DNA of 64,000 nucleotides, taken from Pseudoroseicyclus aestuarii (lineage in GTDB: Bacteria; Pseudomonadota; Alphaproteobacteria; Rhodobacterales; Rhodobacteraceae). Position numbers and translations under genes: made by a program. The stretch covers positions 558,001 through 622,000 of the forward strand of contig NZ_QJTE01000002.1 of assembly GCF_003217255.1 (NCBI RefSeq). Direction: 5' to 3'. The stretch's first letter is position 1; each line of letters begins with the position of its first letter. Positions 26,618 to 34,229 of this stretch are shown here, piece by piece. The notes beneath the pieces were generated by a model. It saw only the letters and a program-made list of their open reading frames with translations. It had not been told where the DNA came from and did not search any database.

Positions 26618-27478
26618 ATGAATCACGAAGATCGTCCGGTTGCGCCCGGACTGCACCTTGTCGCGACGCCGATCGGCAACGCCCGCGACATCACGTTGCG
26701 GGCGCTGGACATCCTTGCCGGCGCCGGCGCGATCGCCGCCGAGGATACCCGGACGGCGCGCAAGCTGATGGAGATCCACGGCGTCGCCCTGAACGGCCGG
26801 CCGCTCTGGGCCTATCACGATCATTCCGGCGCCTCCGACCGGGCGCGGATCGTCGACTTCCTGTCGCAGGGCGGCTCGGTCGCCTACGTCTCCGAGGCCG
26901 GAACGCCGCTGATCGCCGATCCCGGCTACGCCCTGGCGCGCGAGACGATCGCGGCGGGCCTGCCGGTCGCCGCGGCACCCGGCGCCTCGGCCGTGCTGGC
27001 GGCGCTGGCCGTGGCGGGCCTGCCGACGGATTGCTTCTCCTTCGTCGGCTTCCTGCCGCCGGCCGAGGTGCAGCGAAAGACCCGGATCGCCGAGCTGAAG
27101 GCGCTGCCCGGAACGCTGGTGCTCTATGAAAGCCCGAAGCGCGTTCAGGACTTGTTAGGTAATTTGGTGGAAGTCTTGGGAGAGCGGCGGCGCGTTGTGC
27201 TGTGCCGCGAGTTGACGAAGCGCTTCGAGGAGGTGCGGCGCGGCACGGCGGCAGAGGTCCTTGCCAACGTGATCGAGACGCCCGTCCGTGGCGAGGTGGT
27301 CGTGCTCATAGACCGCGCCTCCGAGGAGGAAGCCTCCGAGGCGGATGTCCATGCGGCGCTGAAAGAGGCGATGGAGACGATGCGCATGAAGGACGCAGCG
27401 ACGGCGGTTGCCGGTGCCCTGGGTCTGCCGCGGCGGCAGGTTTACCAGATGGCCCTCGGCCTGCAGGACAAGGAGTGA
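26618..27478 (+). CDS. rsmI: 16S rRNA (cytidine(1402)-2'-O)-methyltransferase RsmI
   Basis: A 286-residue tetrapyrrole-methylase-fold enzyme that 2'-O-methylates C1402 of 16S rRNA. Conserved stretches are GLHLVATPIGNARDITLRAL, AAEDTRTARKLM, YVSEAGTPLIADPGYALAR and LPTDCFSFVGFLPP. LYESPKRVQDLL follows. yraN begins 4 bp after its stop, and the two are probably one transcript. Confidence 0.95.
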   Translation: MNHEDRPVAPGLHLVATPIGNARDITLRALDILAGAGAIAAEDTRTARKLMEIHGVALNGRPLWAYHDHSGASDRARIVDFLSQGGSVAYVSEAGTPLIADPGYALARETIAAGLPVAAAPGASAVLAALAVAGLPTDCFSFVGFLPPAEVQRKTRIAELKALPGTLVLYESPKRVQDLLGNLVEVLGERRRVVLCRELTKRFEEVRRGTAAEVLANVIETPVRGEVVVLIDRASEEEASEADVHAALKEAMETMRMKDAATAVAGALGLPRRQVYQMALGLQDKE

Positions 27479-27482
27479 CGCG

Positions 27483-27908
27483 ATGCCCCTGGACATGATG
27501 GATGGCGGTTGGGGCGCTGAGCCCGGGCGGATCGCGCGCCAGCAGCGCGCCCGGCGCGGGCGCCGGAGCTACTGCGCCGGTGCCGCGGCCGAAGAGATCG
27601 TGGCCCGTGACTACGAGGGCCGGGGAAGCGGCATCGCCCATCGGCGCTGGCGCGGGAGGGGCGGAGAGATCGACCTGATCGCCCGCGAGGGCGACCGCGT
27701 CGTCTTCATTGAGGTGAAGCAGGGCAAGAGCTTCGATGCAGCGATCCAGCGGCTCGGCCCGCGGCAGATGCAGCGCCTCTGCGCCTCGGCCTCCGAGTTT
27801 ATCGGGGGCGAGCCGGCCGGGCAGTTGACGGAGATGCGGTTCGATCTGGCGCTGGTCGATGGGCAGGGCGCGGTGCGCATCATCGAGAATGCCTTCGGCG
27901 AGGTCTGA
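27483..27908 (+). CDS. yraN: YraN family (UPF0102) endonuclease-fold protein
   Basis: A 141-residue protein with the UPF0102 core: RSYCAGAAAEEIVARDYEGRG, then RGRGGEIDLIAREGDRVVFIEVKQGKSFDAA. The D...E-V-K arrangement is the Holliday-junction-resolvase-like nuclease motif; the usual VEVK is here IEVK. The cellular role is not established. ATG 27483 lies 4 bp after the rsmI stop. Confidence 0.88.
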   Translation: MPLDMMDGGWGAEPGRIARQQRARRGRRSYCAGAAAEEIVARDYEGRGSGIAHRRWRGRGGEIDLIAREGDRVVFIEVKQGKSFDAAIQRLGPRQMQRLCASASEFIGGEPAGQLTEMRFDLALVDGQGAVRIIENAFGEV

Positions 27909-28023
27909 CGCTTCTCCATCCTCCGGCGCGTGATTGCACCCGCCGGCGCGGTGAGGCATGGAGCGGGGGTCGCCGCCGTCTGACGCCCGTCGTGCCAGGC
28001 CGCGGCCTGACGGGAGGGTCGCC

Positions 28024-28977
28024 ATGCCGCTCAGCGTAGCCATTATGATGGATCCGATCGGCGCGATCGACATCCAGGCCGATACCACGTTCCGCCTTGC
28101 CGAAGAGGCGCAGGCGCGGGGCCATTCCCTGTTCTACTACACGCCCGACCGGATGGCCTGGCAGGAGGGCCGCCTCGTCGCCCGCGGCTGGCCGCTGGAG
28201 CTGCGGCGCGAGCCGGGAAATCATTACACCCTCGGGGCGGAAGAGACGCGCGACCTGAGCACGGTAGACGTGATCTGGATGCGCCAGGATCCGCCTTTCG
28301 ACATGGCCTATATCACCTATTCGCACCTGCTGGAGCTGGTGGGCCCGCGCACCCTGGTGCTGAACGACCCCTTCTGGGTTCGCAATTCGCCCGAGAAGCT
28401 GCTGGTCCTGCAGTTCCCGGATCTGACCCCGCCCACCGCCGTCGCCCGCGATCTCGCCGCGCTGCGCGCCTTCCGCGAGAGGCATGGCGACATGATCCTC
28501 AAGCCGCTCTACGGCAATGGCGGGGCCGGCGTCTTCAAGCTGGCGCAGGGGGACGGCAACCTCGCCGCCCTGCACGAGATGTTCGCCCAGGTCAGCCGCG
28601 AGCCGGTGATCGTGCAGAAGTTCCTGCCCGACGTGACCAAGGGCGACAAGCGCGTCATCCTCGTCGAAGGAGAGCCGGTGGGCGCGATCAACCGTATCCC
28701 GGCCGTGGGCGAGACCCGATCCAACATGCATGTCGGCGGCAAGGCCGAGCAGGTCGCCCTGACCGAGCGTGACCGTGAGATCTGCGATGCCATCGGCCCG
28801 GTCCTGCGCGAGAAGGGCCTGCTCTTCGTCGGGATCGACGTGATCGGCGACTGGCTGACCGAGATCAACGTGACCTCGCCCACCGGCCTGCAGGAGCTGG
28901 AGCGCTTCGAGGGGCGTAATATCGCCGGCCTCGTCTGGGAGGCCGCCGAGGCCCGGCTGGCGGAGAAGCGGCGCTAG
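28024..28977 (+). CDS. gshB: Glutathione synthase
   Basis: A 317-residue ATP-grasp enzyme joining gamma-glutamylcysteine and glycine. Family landmarks are [30 protein letters not shown] at the N-terminus, [38 protein letters not shown] and [19 protein letters not shown]. The metal-binding end is [19 protein letters not shown]. It overlaps the stop of the interrupted yifB gene on the other strand by four bases. Confidence 0.96.
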   Translation: MPLSVAIMMDPIGAIDIQADTTFRLAEEAQARGHSLFYYTPDRMAWQEGRLVARGWPLELRREPGNHYTLGAEETRDLSTVDVIWMRQDPPFDMAYITYSHLLELVGPRTLVLNDPFWVRNSPEKLLVLQFPDLTPPTAVARDLAALRAFRERHGDMILKPLYGNGGAGVFKLAQGDGNLAALHEMFAQVSREPVIVQKFLPDVTKGDKRVILVEGEPVGAINRIPAVGETRSNMHVGGKAEQVALTERDREICDAIGPVLREKGLLFVGIDVIGDWLTEINVTSPTGLQELERFEGRNIAGLVWEAAEARLAEKRR

Positions 28978-29571
28978 GACCCCTCGCCCGAGGTCAGGCG
29001 AAAGCTCACGGCCTCGGCGACATGGGGGCGGCGCACGCCCTCCGATCCGTCGAGGTCGGCAATCGTCCGTGCGACCCGCAGCACCCGGTGATAGCCCCGC
29101 GCCGAGAGGCCGAAGCGGTCAGCCACCCGGCCCAGCAGCGCCCGCCCCTCGGCATCGGGGGCGGCGACCTTGTCCAGCACCTGCCCTTCTGCTGCCGCGT
29201 TGCAGCGCGCGCCGCCGTAGCGGGCCTGCTGCAGGGCCCGCGCCGCGGCGACGCGGGCGGCGATCTGGGCTGTGCCCTCGTCGGGCGGCGGTAGGTCGAG
29301 GTCGGTGAAGGAGACCGGCGGCACCTCGACCCGCAGGTCGATGCGGTCCATCAGTGGCCCCGAGATCCGGCTCATGTAATCGGCGCCGCAGCCCGGCGCC
29401 CGGGGGCAGGCGCGGCCCGGATCGGAGAGGTGGCCGCAGCGGCAGGGATTGGCCGCCGCCACCAGCATGAAACGGCAGGGGTAGCGCACATGCGCATTGG
29501 CCCGCGCCACCACCACCTCGCCCGTCTCGATGGGTTGGCGCAGCGTCTCCAGCACCTGGCGGTCGAACTCC
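28974..29571 (-). pseudogene. comM: YifB/ComM Mg-chelatase-like ATPase, C-terminal fragment (split by transposon)
   Basis: About 198 residues of the C-terminal half, from PEFDRQVLETLRQPIETGEV to the stop. It has the zinc-ribbon-like NPCRCGHLSDPGRACPRAPGCGADY, the arginine-finger region SRISGPLMDRIDL, and the helical domain GLSARGYHRVLRVARTIADL. The matching N-terminal part is at 33270-34187. Reading continues upstream through the transposon end as an artificial frame to 29780 with an ATG, but lacks the Walker motifs. YifB/ComM is a ring helicase that helps extend DNA strands taken up by natural transformation. Confidence 0.92.
29562..29571. repeat. Target-site direct repeat, left copy
   Basis: GTCGAACTCC flanks the element on the left and recurs on its right side at 33270-33279. 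Identity extends to 12 bp if the following GG is included on both sides. Removing one copy and the element restores the uninterrupted yifB reading frame (LDELPEFDRQVLETLRQP). Confidence 0.85.
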
Positions 29572-29593
29572 GGTCTTATGTAGCAAACGCACC
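29572..29593 (+). repeat. Terminal inverted repeat, left
   Basis: GGT followed by CTTATGTAGCAAACGCACC. The right end, read inward, is GGC followed by CTTATGTAGCAAGCGCACC, so two mismatches in 22. Confidence 0.9.
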
Positions 29594-29638
29594 AACTAGA
29601 ACGGAGAATTTTCAGCGCGTTTGCAGTACCTTGGGTGC

Positions 29639-30103
29639 ATGTCAAACCTGCCCAAGCCCGAACGCCCGAACACGCTATCCGGCCTCGTTGCCAAACACGC
29701 CGAGCTGGTCTCGCTACGCGAGCAGTACCACGATCAGGTCCGCAAATTGACGGTGGACATAGACCACCTAGACGCAGCAATACGGCTGTTCGATGGGACA
29801 GCAGGCCACCGCGCCCCCGGCGAGTATGTCACCAAGCACAAGGCGAGAAAGGGCACTGTGACGCGGTTTGTGTTGCAGCAGTTCCGCGAAGCGACCGGGC
29901 CCCTTACATCACGCGATATCACCATCGCATGGTGCCAGGATCGCGGTCTGGTGGCTGATGACGAGACCTATGCCGTGCTGCGCAAGCGCATCGGTGCATG
30001 CATCAAGCAGTGCGCACTACGCGGGCTGATTGAGGATCGCGGGTGGAGCGAAGATCACGGCGAGAGCGGGCCGTACAAGCTGTGGGTGATGGTTGGGCGT
30101 TAA
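29639..30103 (+). CDS. Passenger protein of the transposon, coiled coil plus winged-helix-like
   Basis: A 154-residue protein starting MSNLPKPERPNTLSGLVAKHAEL. Residues about 15-50 form a likely coiled coil (AELVSLREQYHDQVRKLTVDIDHLDAAIRLF). The second half, VLQQFREATGPLTSRDITIAWCQDRGL then VLRKRIGACIKQCALRGLIEDRG, reads like a winged-helix domain. That suggests DNA binding, perhaps a partner of the transposase. G+C is lower than in the host genes. I know no named family for it; function is inference only. Confidence 0.6.
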   Translation: MSNLPKPERPNTLSGLVAKHAELVSLREQYHDQVRKLTVDIDHLDAAIRLFDGTAGHRAPGEYVTKHKARKGTVTRFVLQQFREATGPLTSRDITIAWCQDRGLVADDETYAVLRKRIGACIKQCALRGLIEDRGWSEDHGESGPYKLWVMVGR

Positions 30104-30260
30104 GACGGTGTTGGTGGTCAAGAAGCGCACGATCTTGTGTGTGAGGCCTGCTATGCGACCAGATGGAGCGGTGTTTGGGGACCAAATCGAGCCCACTTGG
30201 AGAGCTCTGGCGCCCTTCACTACCCTCATGCTAGTCACTTGGCATGAGGGTGGAAAAGTG

Positions 30261-30632
30261 ATGAAATTACCGGAAAAGTTTAAGGACCTTCCATGGGCAA
30301 AGATCAACTGGTTCTTACATGGTTTTTGGGCGCTTCTTATATTGTATCTACTCAACGCTAAGGGTGGAGTGCAAGACAGCAACGCCTTAGCCGCTTCAGT
30401 GACTATCCTGCAAGCCGTACTTGTCGTGGCTTTGGTTGGTGGATTTTGGATCATACGGCCTGAGGTAAAGGAAGCTGCAACGCAAACCGCCGAGGAGATT
30501 GCGGAGAGGTTGGCCGCCCCAGCGGCCCGTCGTGCTGCACTTGAGTGGATTGAAGCGCAAGGAGAGCGTAGAGCGGTAGATAATCAATCTCTGGTTGATG
30601 CACTGGGCGAGGAAGATGAAAATGGCACGTGA
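30261..30632 (+). CDS. Passenger protein: small two-helix membrane protein
   Basis: A 123-residue protein starting MKLPEKFKDLPWAKINWFLHGFW, with two hydrophobic segments (about residues 16-32 and 45-65) and a charged cytoplasmic tail (KEAATQTAEEIAERLAAPAARRAALEW). ATG 30261 follows GGTGGA; the frame is open upstream to 30093 but that part looks non-coding. It overlaps the metalloprotease gene by 11 bp, so the two are translationally coupled and probably function together. No family recognised. Confidence 0.55.
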   Translation: MKLPEKFKDLPWAKINWFLHGFWALLILYLLNAKGGVQDSNALAASVTILQAVLVVALVGGFWIIRPEVKEAATQTAEEIAERLAAPAARRAALEWIEAQGERRAVDNQSLVDALGEEDENGT

Positions 30633-31122
30633 AAGCGAGATGAAGACAGTCCAGCGGTACCTTTTTTCAGATCCGCCGGTTGATGTAATTAGTTTAATTC
30701 GCGAGTTGGGCATCGAGTACAGAGAACAGCCGCTTGGGCCGGAAAACTCTGGACGCATTGACCGTAATAATGGGGAGTTCGTTATTACGGTCAATTCCGA
30801 AGAAAGCCCCCAAAGACGTCGGTTTACCGCTGCTCACGAACTAGCACACTACCTTTTGCACCGTGATCTCTTGAAGCACGGACACGCCGACAGGCTGTTC
30901 GGGGCTGGTGCACGTCACAACGCAACCGAGCCGTTTACGAGTGGGCATGAGGTTCAAGCCAACAAATATGCGGCGGATATCCTCATGCCGAAAGCTGCCA
31001 TAGATCGCGTCTGGCAAAGAGAGGCTGACAATTTCGCAGAAGTTGCGCGTAAGTTTGGCGTCTCAATGAAGGCTATGAAAATTCGGCTGAACAATTTGGG
31101 CCTAAGGGCAACGGCAGATTAG
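30622..31122 (+). CDS. Passenger protein: ImmA/IrrE-type metallo-endopeptidase
   Basis: A 166-residue protein with the zinc-protease motif RFTAAHELAHYLLH (HELAH at 72-76) and the third-ligand region HEVQANKYAADILMP (Glu110). This is the ImmA/IrrE (DUF955, COG2856) signature. The C-terminus (FAEVARKFGVSMKAMKIRLNNLGL) is the usual helix-turn-helix-like end. ImmA cleaves the ICEBs1 repressor and IrrE cleaves DdrO, so family members often relieve repression in mobile or stress regulons. ATG 30622 has GAGGAAG 6 bp before it. Its stop overlaps that of the convergent transposase gene by 4 bp. Confidence 0.85.
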   Translation: MARESEMKTVQRYLFSDPPVDVISLIRELGIEYREQPLGPENSGRIDRNNGEFVITVNSEESPQRRRFTAAHELAHYLLHRDLLKHGHADRLFGAGARHNATEPFTSGHEVQANKYAADILMPKAAIDRVWQREADNFAEVARKFGVSMKAMKIRLNNLGLRATAD

Positions 31123-32081
31123 GCCGCCCGCTGCCAGTAGCCCTTCCACGAACGGCTGACCGGCGCACCCATCGAGTTCGACACCATGATGTGCGCCAGC
31201 GTTCCGTTGTCGGTGCGACGGTTGTCTTCAAGCCAAGCGGCGTGGTTCGCATACTGATGGAGGTAGCGGGCGCTGACGTGGTGGTGCTGACCACCGACCA
31301 TACGGCGTAGGCGCGAGAAGAACGACTCCACCATGTTCGTGTGCTTGCCGTGGTCGCTGTAGATTTCCGAGTGGTTCACCCGGTCGACCATCCAGCCGGC
31401 GTGCAGCATGTCCCAGTGGGACGCCTCGTCGGCCGACATGGTGGCGGTGTGGCTGACGTTCTCAATAGCGAACGCGACGCCCTCGCCTTCGTGCATCGCG
31501 ACGAAGGGCAACGTGCGGCCCGCGCGCTCGCGGAGCGTGACGACAACGCGACGCTGGCCAGTCTGGTGACGCTTCAAGCGGCGATCAACGCGCTCGCTCT
31601 TGAGGTTGGCGGGGCGGATGTGACCGCCAAAGTAAGCGCCGTCGATTTCAACGTGCCCATGTAGGACAACGCCGGTCTGCACTTCCGTCGCCATCGCTTC
31701 TCGCAGCTTGTGCGCCAGGACAAACGCAGTCTTGTACTGGCAATCCAAATCGCGGGAGAGTTGAACCATGCTGACGCCCTTGGAGGCGTTCACGAGGATG
31801 CAGATCGCGGCTAGCAGGTCTACAAAGTCCATTTTACGGCTGGCGAAGATCGTGCCGCTGGTGACACTGAACTGGTGGTGGCAAGCCTTGCACTTGAACT
31901 TGCGGCGGGTGGTGATGCTATAGGCTTCGTCATGGCTGCAACGAGGGCAGATCGGAGCGCCATCGGTCTCGGCCCAACGCATCTTGCAGAACGTCTCGTA
32001 AGCCGCCTGCTCGCCGGCCTTGTAGATAGCACGAAGGCTAAGGGTGCGGGACGCTGCAGAAAGAAGGAAGTGCTGTGCCAT
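31119..32081 (-). CDS. IS1595-family transposase (ISXO2-like)
   Basis: A 320-residue transposase. An N-terminal zinc ribbon (CPRCSHDEAYSITTRRKFKCKACHHQFS) is followed by a helical DNA-binding part and the DDE-type catalytic domain. The domain has EIDGAYFGGHI for the first Asp, AIENVSHTATMSADEAS in the middle and HTNMVESFFSRLRRMVGGQHHHVS near the end. The open frame extends upstream to 32183, but ATG 32081 gives the typical N-terminus. The gene appears intact, so the element may still move. Confidence 0.92.
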   Translation of the reverse strand: MAQHFLLSAASRTLSLRAIYKAGEQAAYETFCKMRWAETDGAPICPRCSHDEAYSITTRRKFKCKACHHQFSVTSGTIFASRKMDFVDLLAAICILVNASKGVSMVQLSRDLDCQYKTAFVLAHKLREAMATEVQTGVVLHGHVEIDGAYFGGHIRPANLKSERVDRRLKRHQTGQRRVVVTLRERAGRTLPFVAMHEGEGVAFAIENVSHTATMSADEASHWDMLHAGWMVDRVNHSEIYSDHGKHTNMVESFFSRLRRMVGGQHHHVSARYLHQYANHAAWLEDNRRTDNGTLAHIMVSNSMGAPVSRSWKGYWQRAA

Positions 32082-32119
32082 AGTACTATATCCAATGCCT
32101 ATGCATCGTATGTAGTACG

Positions 32120-32148
32120 TTGACGCACTATGCACAAGTGCATAAATA
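32120..32148 (+). promoter_or_regulatory. Promoter with palindromic operator in its spacer, before the DUF6471 gene
   Basis: TTGACG (32120-32125), a 17-bp spacer and TAAATA (32143-32148) form a good promoter 34 bp before the ATG at 32182. The palindrome TATGCAC-AA-GTGCATA (32129-32144) fills the spacer almost exactly. A protein bound there would block RNA polymerase. The region also separates the gene from the divergent transposase. Confidence 0.55.
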
Positions 32149-32181
32149 CTGCAAACAGTACATTTGCAGCTAGGACAGTAC

Positions 32182-32388
32182 ATGCCGGGTCAGACGGACT
32201 GGGAGCGGAGGGCGGCGAACCTTCTCAAGGCCGAGCTAAAGCGCCAGGGTGTGACCTACGCGCAGCTTGCCGAGCGCATCGGGGACAAGGAAGCGAACGT
32301 GCGAAACAAGCTGTCCCGAGGCAAGTTCAGCGCGGCCTACCTACTCCAGTCGCTGGAGGCAGTGGGCGCAAAAGAGCTTCGGCTCTAA
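32182..32388 (+). CDS. Passenger protein: DUF6471-type small helix-turn-helix protein
   Basis: A 68-residue protein: WERRAANLLKAELKRQGVTYAQLAERIGDKEANVRNKLSRGKFSAAYLLQSLEAVGAKELRL. This is the DUF6471 pattern, which reads as a compact Cro/HTH-like fold (VTYAQLAERIGDKEANVRNKL). It probably binds DNA, and the palindrome in its own promoter is a natural candidate target. ATG 32182 is used; TTG at 32164 is open but less likely. Autoregulation and control of the transposase are inferred. Confidence 0.78.
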   Translation: MPGQTDWERRAANLLKAELKRQGVTYAQLAERIGDKEANVRNKLSRGKFSAAYLLQSLEAVGAKELRL

Positions 32389-33212
32389 TCGTCTAGAAGG
32401 TCGATAACTTGGTGAAGATGCGTAACGGAGTAGGCGACTGGTCGCGAGCCAGAGAAGACGAGGTTCAGATCTACGATGAATCCTCGCTTGTAGATGTTTT
32501 CGTCCGAATTCCGAATGACATCTTTGATCTGCTCCTCTGCCAGATCAGAGCCGTAAACGAGCGGTCTGTGATTCTCCGACAGATCATCAACGACAACGCG
32601 CTCACCTGATCTTTTGCCTACGGCGGCATTACCCACGTCAGAGCGCGTGAAGCGCATCAGAATGCGAGAATGATCAGACGTCGTGGTTTTCTCAAGATCT
32701 CGCCTTTGGATATCTATGGTGTCCAGAGCTTGGCGCGCTTCCTTAGCTGTAAACGTCGCCTCAAACTCGGTCGTGAACAGCCCGTTCTTGTAACGCAGTC
32801 CCTTGATAGCCATGGTGCCATTGTTGTCTTCGGCTACGGCCCTAACAGTCTTGGTGATGTCGTTAAGCTGTGGCTTACTTGTGTCTTCCAGCTGCTTGCC
32901 CTGTACAAGGTCGCGAAGCCGCCGGTTGAATATTGCGCCGAAGCCTAGGACGATCAGAGCGCCGTCCATGATTCCTATAAGGTCAGGAATTTCCGCAAAC
33001 AGGGCTGCGATCACAGAGCCCTTCCGAACCTCTTTAACGTACATACGAGCCGCGCCAGCCATCTCTGGCTTCTCGCGCGCAAGATACCTCTCGAACTCGG
33101 CACCCAGACCAGCGAACAGTGCGGCGAAGTCGGTGATCTCTATCGGATCATTTAGATCCAGAGTGACTTCAAGGTATGCGTCGGAACTGCTCATAAGGCT
33201 AGAATAGTTCAT
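32385..33212 (-). CDS. Passenger protein: uncharacterised 275-residue protein
   Basis: Starts MNYSSLMSSSDAYLEVTLDL at ATG 33212, with AGGA 7 bp upstream. The N-terminal third is acidic and mixed alpha/beta. KEVRKGSVIAALFAEIPDLIGIMDGALIVLGFGAIFNRRL includes one hydrophobic stretch (about residues 80-97), possibly a membrane contact. The C-terminal two thirds are soluble and charged (KEARQALDTIDIQRRDLEKT). It is convergent with DUF6471, overlapping by 4 bp. No family recognised and no catalytic motif seen. Confidence 0.6.
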   Translation of the reverse strand: MNYSSLMSSSDAYLEVTLDLNDPIEITDFAALFAGLGAEFERYLAREKPEMAGAARMYVKEVRKGSVIAALFAEIPDLIGIMDGALIVLGFGAIFNRRLRDLVQGKQLEDTSKPQLNDITKTVRAVAEDNNGTMAIKGLRYKNGLFTTEFEATFTAKEARQALDTIDIQRRDLEKTTTSDHSRILMRFTRSDVGNAAVGKRSGERVVVDDLSENHRPLVYGSDLAEEQIKDVIRNSDENIYKRGFIVDLNLVFSGSRPVAYSVTHLHQVIDLLDD

Positions 33213-33247
33213 AGATTTTTCCTGCTGTCACGGGCGTTTCTCCTTAT

Positions 33248-33269
33248 GGTGCGCTTGCTACATAAGGCC
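33248..33269 (-). repeat. Terminal inverted repeat, right
   Basis: GGTGCGCTTGCTACATAAG followed by GCC, the inverse of the left end with two mismatches in 22. Confidence 0.9.
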
Positions 33270-33279
33270 GTCGAACTCC
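33270..33279. repeat. Target-site direct repeat, right copy
   Basis: GTCGAACTCC, identical to 29562-29571, directly next to the right inverted repeat and inside the comM codons for E-F-D. Confidence 0.85.
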
Positions 33280-34187
33280 GGCAGTTCGTCGAGGAAGAGC
33301 ACGCCGTTATGCGCCAGGCTGATCTCGCCCGGCTGCGCGCCGCGTCCGCCGCCGACGATGGCGGCGCGGCTGGCGGTGTGATGCGGCTCCCGAAAGGGGC
33401 GGGCGCGGCTGATGCCGCCGGCCGTCAGCAACCCGGCGAGCGAATGGATCATCGAGGTCTCCAACGCCTCTGAGGCCGCGAGCGGCGGCAGGATGCCCGG
33501 AATGCGCGAGGCGAGCATGGATTTGCCCGAGCCCGGCGGGCCCACCATCATCAGGTGATGATGCCCCGCTGCTGCCACCTCGAGCGCGCGCTTCGCCCGC
33601 TCCTGTCCCCGCACGTCGCGCAGATCGCGCACCCCCGCCTCGCCCTGCACCACGCCGGCCTGTGCCGGGGTCAGCGGCGCCTGTCCGGTGTAATGCCGGA
33701 TCGCCTCGCCCAGGCTGCGGGCGCCGAGGACGGTCGTCGCCGTGACCCAGGCCGCCTCCGCGCCGCAGGCGGCGGGGCAAAGCAGCGTCCGGTCGTCCTC
33801 GGCCGCCGCCATGGCCGCCGGGAGCGCGCCGATCACCGGGACCAGCCGCCCCTCGAGCGACAGTTCCCCGAGCGCGACGGTCTGGGACACCTCATCATGC
33901 GGCAGGATGTCGAGCGCGGCCAGCAGAGCCAGGGCAATCGGCAGGTCGAAGTGAGAGCCCTCCTTCGGCAGGTCCGCGGGCGAGAGGTTCACTGTGATCC
34001 GCTTGCTCGGCAGGGCGATCGCCATGGCCGAGAGGGCCGCGCGCACCCTCTCTCGCGCCTCGCTCACCGCTTTGTCCGGCAGGCCGACGATGGCGAAGCC
34101 GGGCATGCCCGGCGTCACCGCGCATTGCACCTCGACCAGCCGCGCCTCGACCCCTTCGAAGGCCACAGTATAGGCCTGCGCCACCAT
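33270..34187 (-). pseudogene. comM: YifB/ComM Mg-chelatase-like ATPase, N-terminal fragment (split by transposon)
   Basis: About 306 residues from MVAQAYTVAFEGVEARLVEVQ to FLDELPEFD, after which three codons of transposon sequence (GLM) and a TAG follow. It retains the N-terminal Lon-like domain, Walker A MMVGPPGSGKSM (GPPGSGKS at 216-223) and Walker B VLFLDELPEF. It lacks the sensor, arginine-finger and C-terminal helical parts, which are at 28974-29571. The two halves together give the normal length of about 505 residues. Loss of function is very likely, since the ATPase module is cut just after Walker B. Confidence 0.93.
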
Positions 34188-34229
34188 GCACCCGCACTCC
34201 TTTGCCGGGCAGGGTGGCGAGGGCGTGGT

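Larger units (their letters stand above)
29572..33269. mobile_element. IS1595-family transposon with passenger genes, inserted in comM/yifB
   Basis: A 3.7-kb insertion of visibly lower G+C than its surroundings. Its ends are inverted repeats (left 29572-29593, right 33248-33269) identical at 20 of 22 positions, and 10-12-bp direct repeats flank it. It encodes an ISXO2-like transposase (31119-32081, minus strand) and five other genes. Excising it with one direct repeat rejoins the two comM halves in frame, so the boundaries are good to within a couple of bases. IS1595 members usually make 8-bp duplications; the longer repeat here may be partly chance identity. Cargo genes are a known trait of some IS1595-family elements. 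Confidence 0.9.

Noticed and set aside
29563-29584. 8-bp target duplication typical of IS1595
   Set aside because: The direct repeat observed is 10-12 bp; an exact 8-bp choice would make the element ends asymmetric, so the longer repeat is reported with that caveat.
30093-30260. N-terminal extension of the small membrane protein in the transposon
   Set aside because: The ATG at 30261 has a good ribosome binding site, and the extra 56 residues look like translated non-coding sequence.
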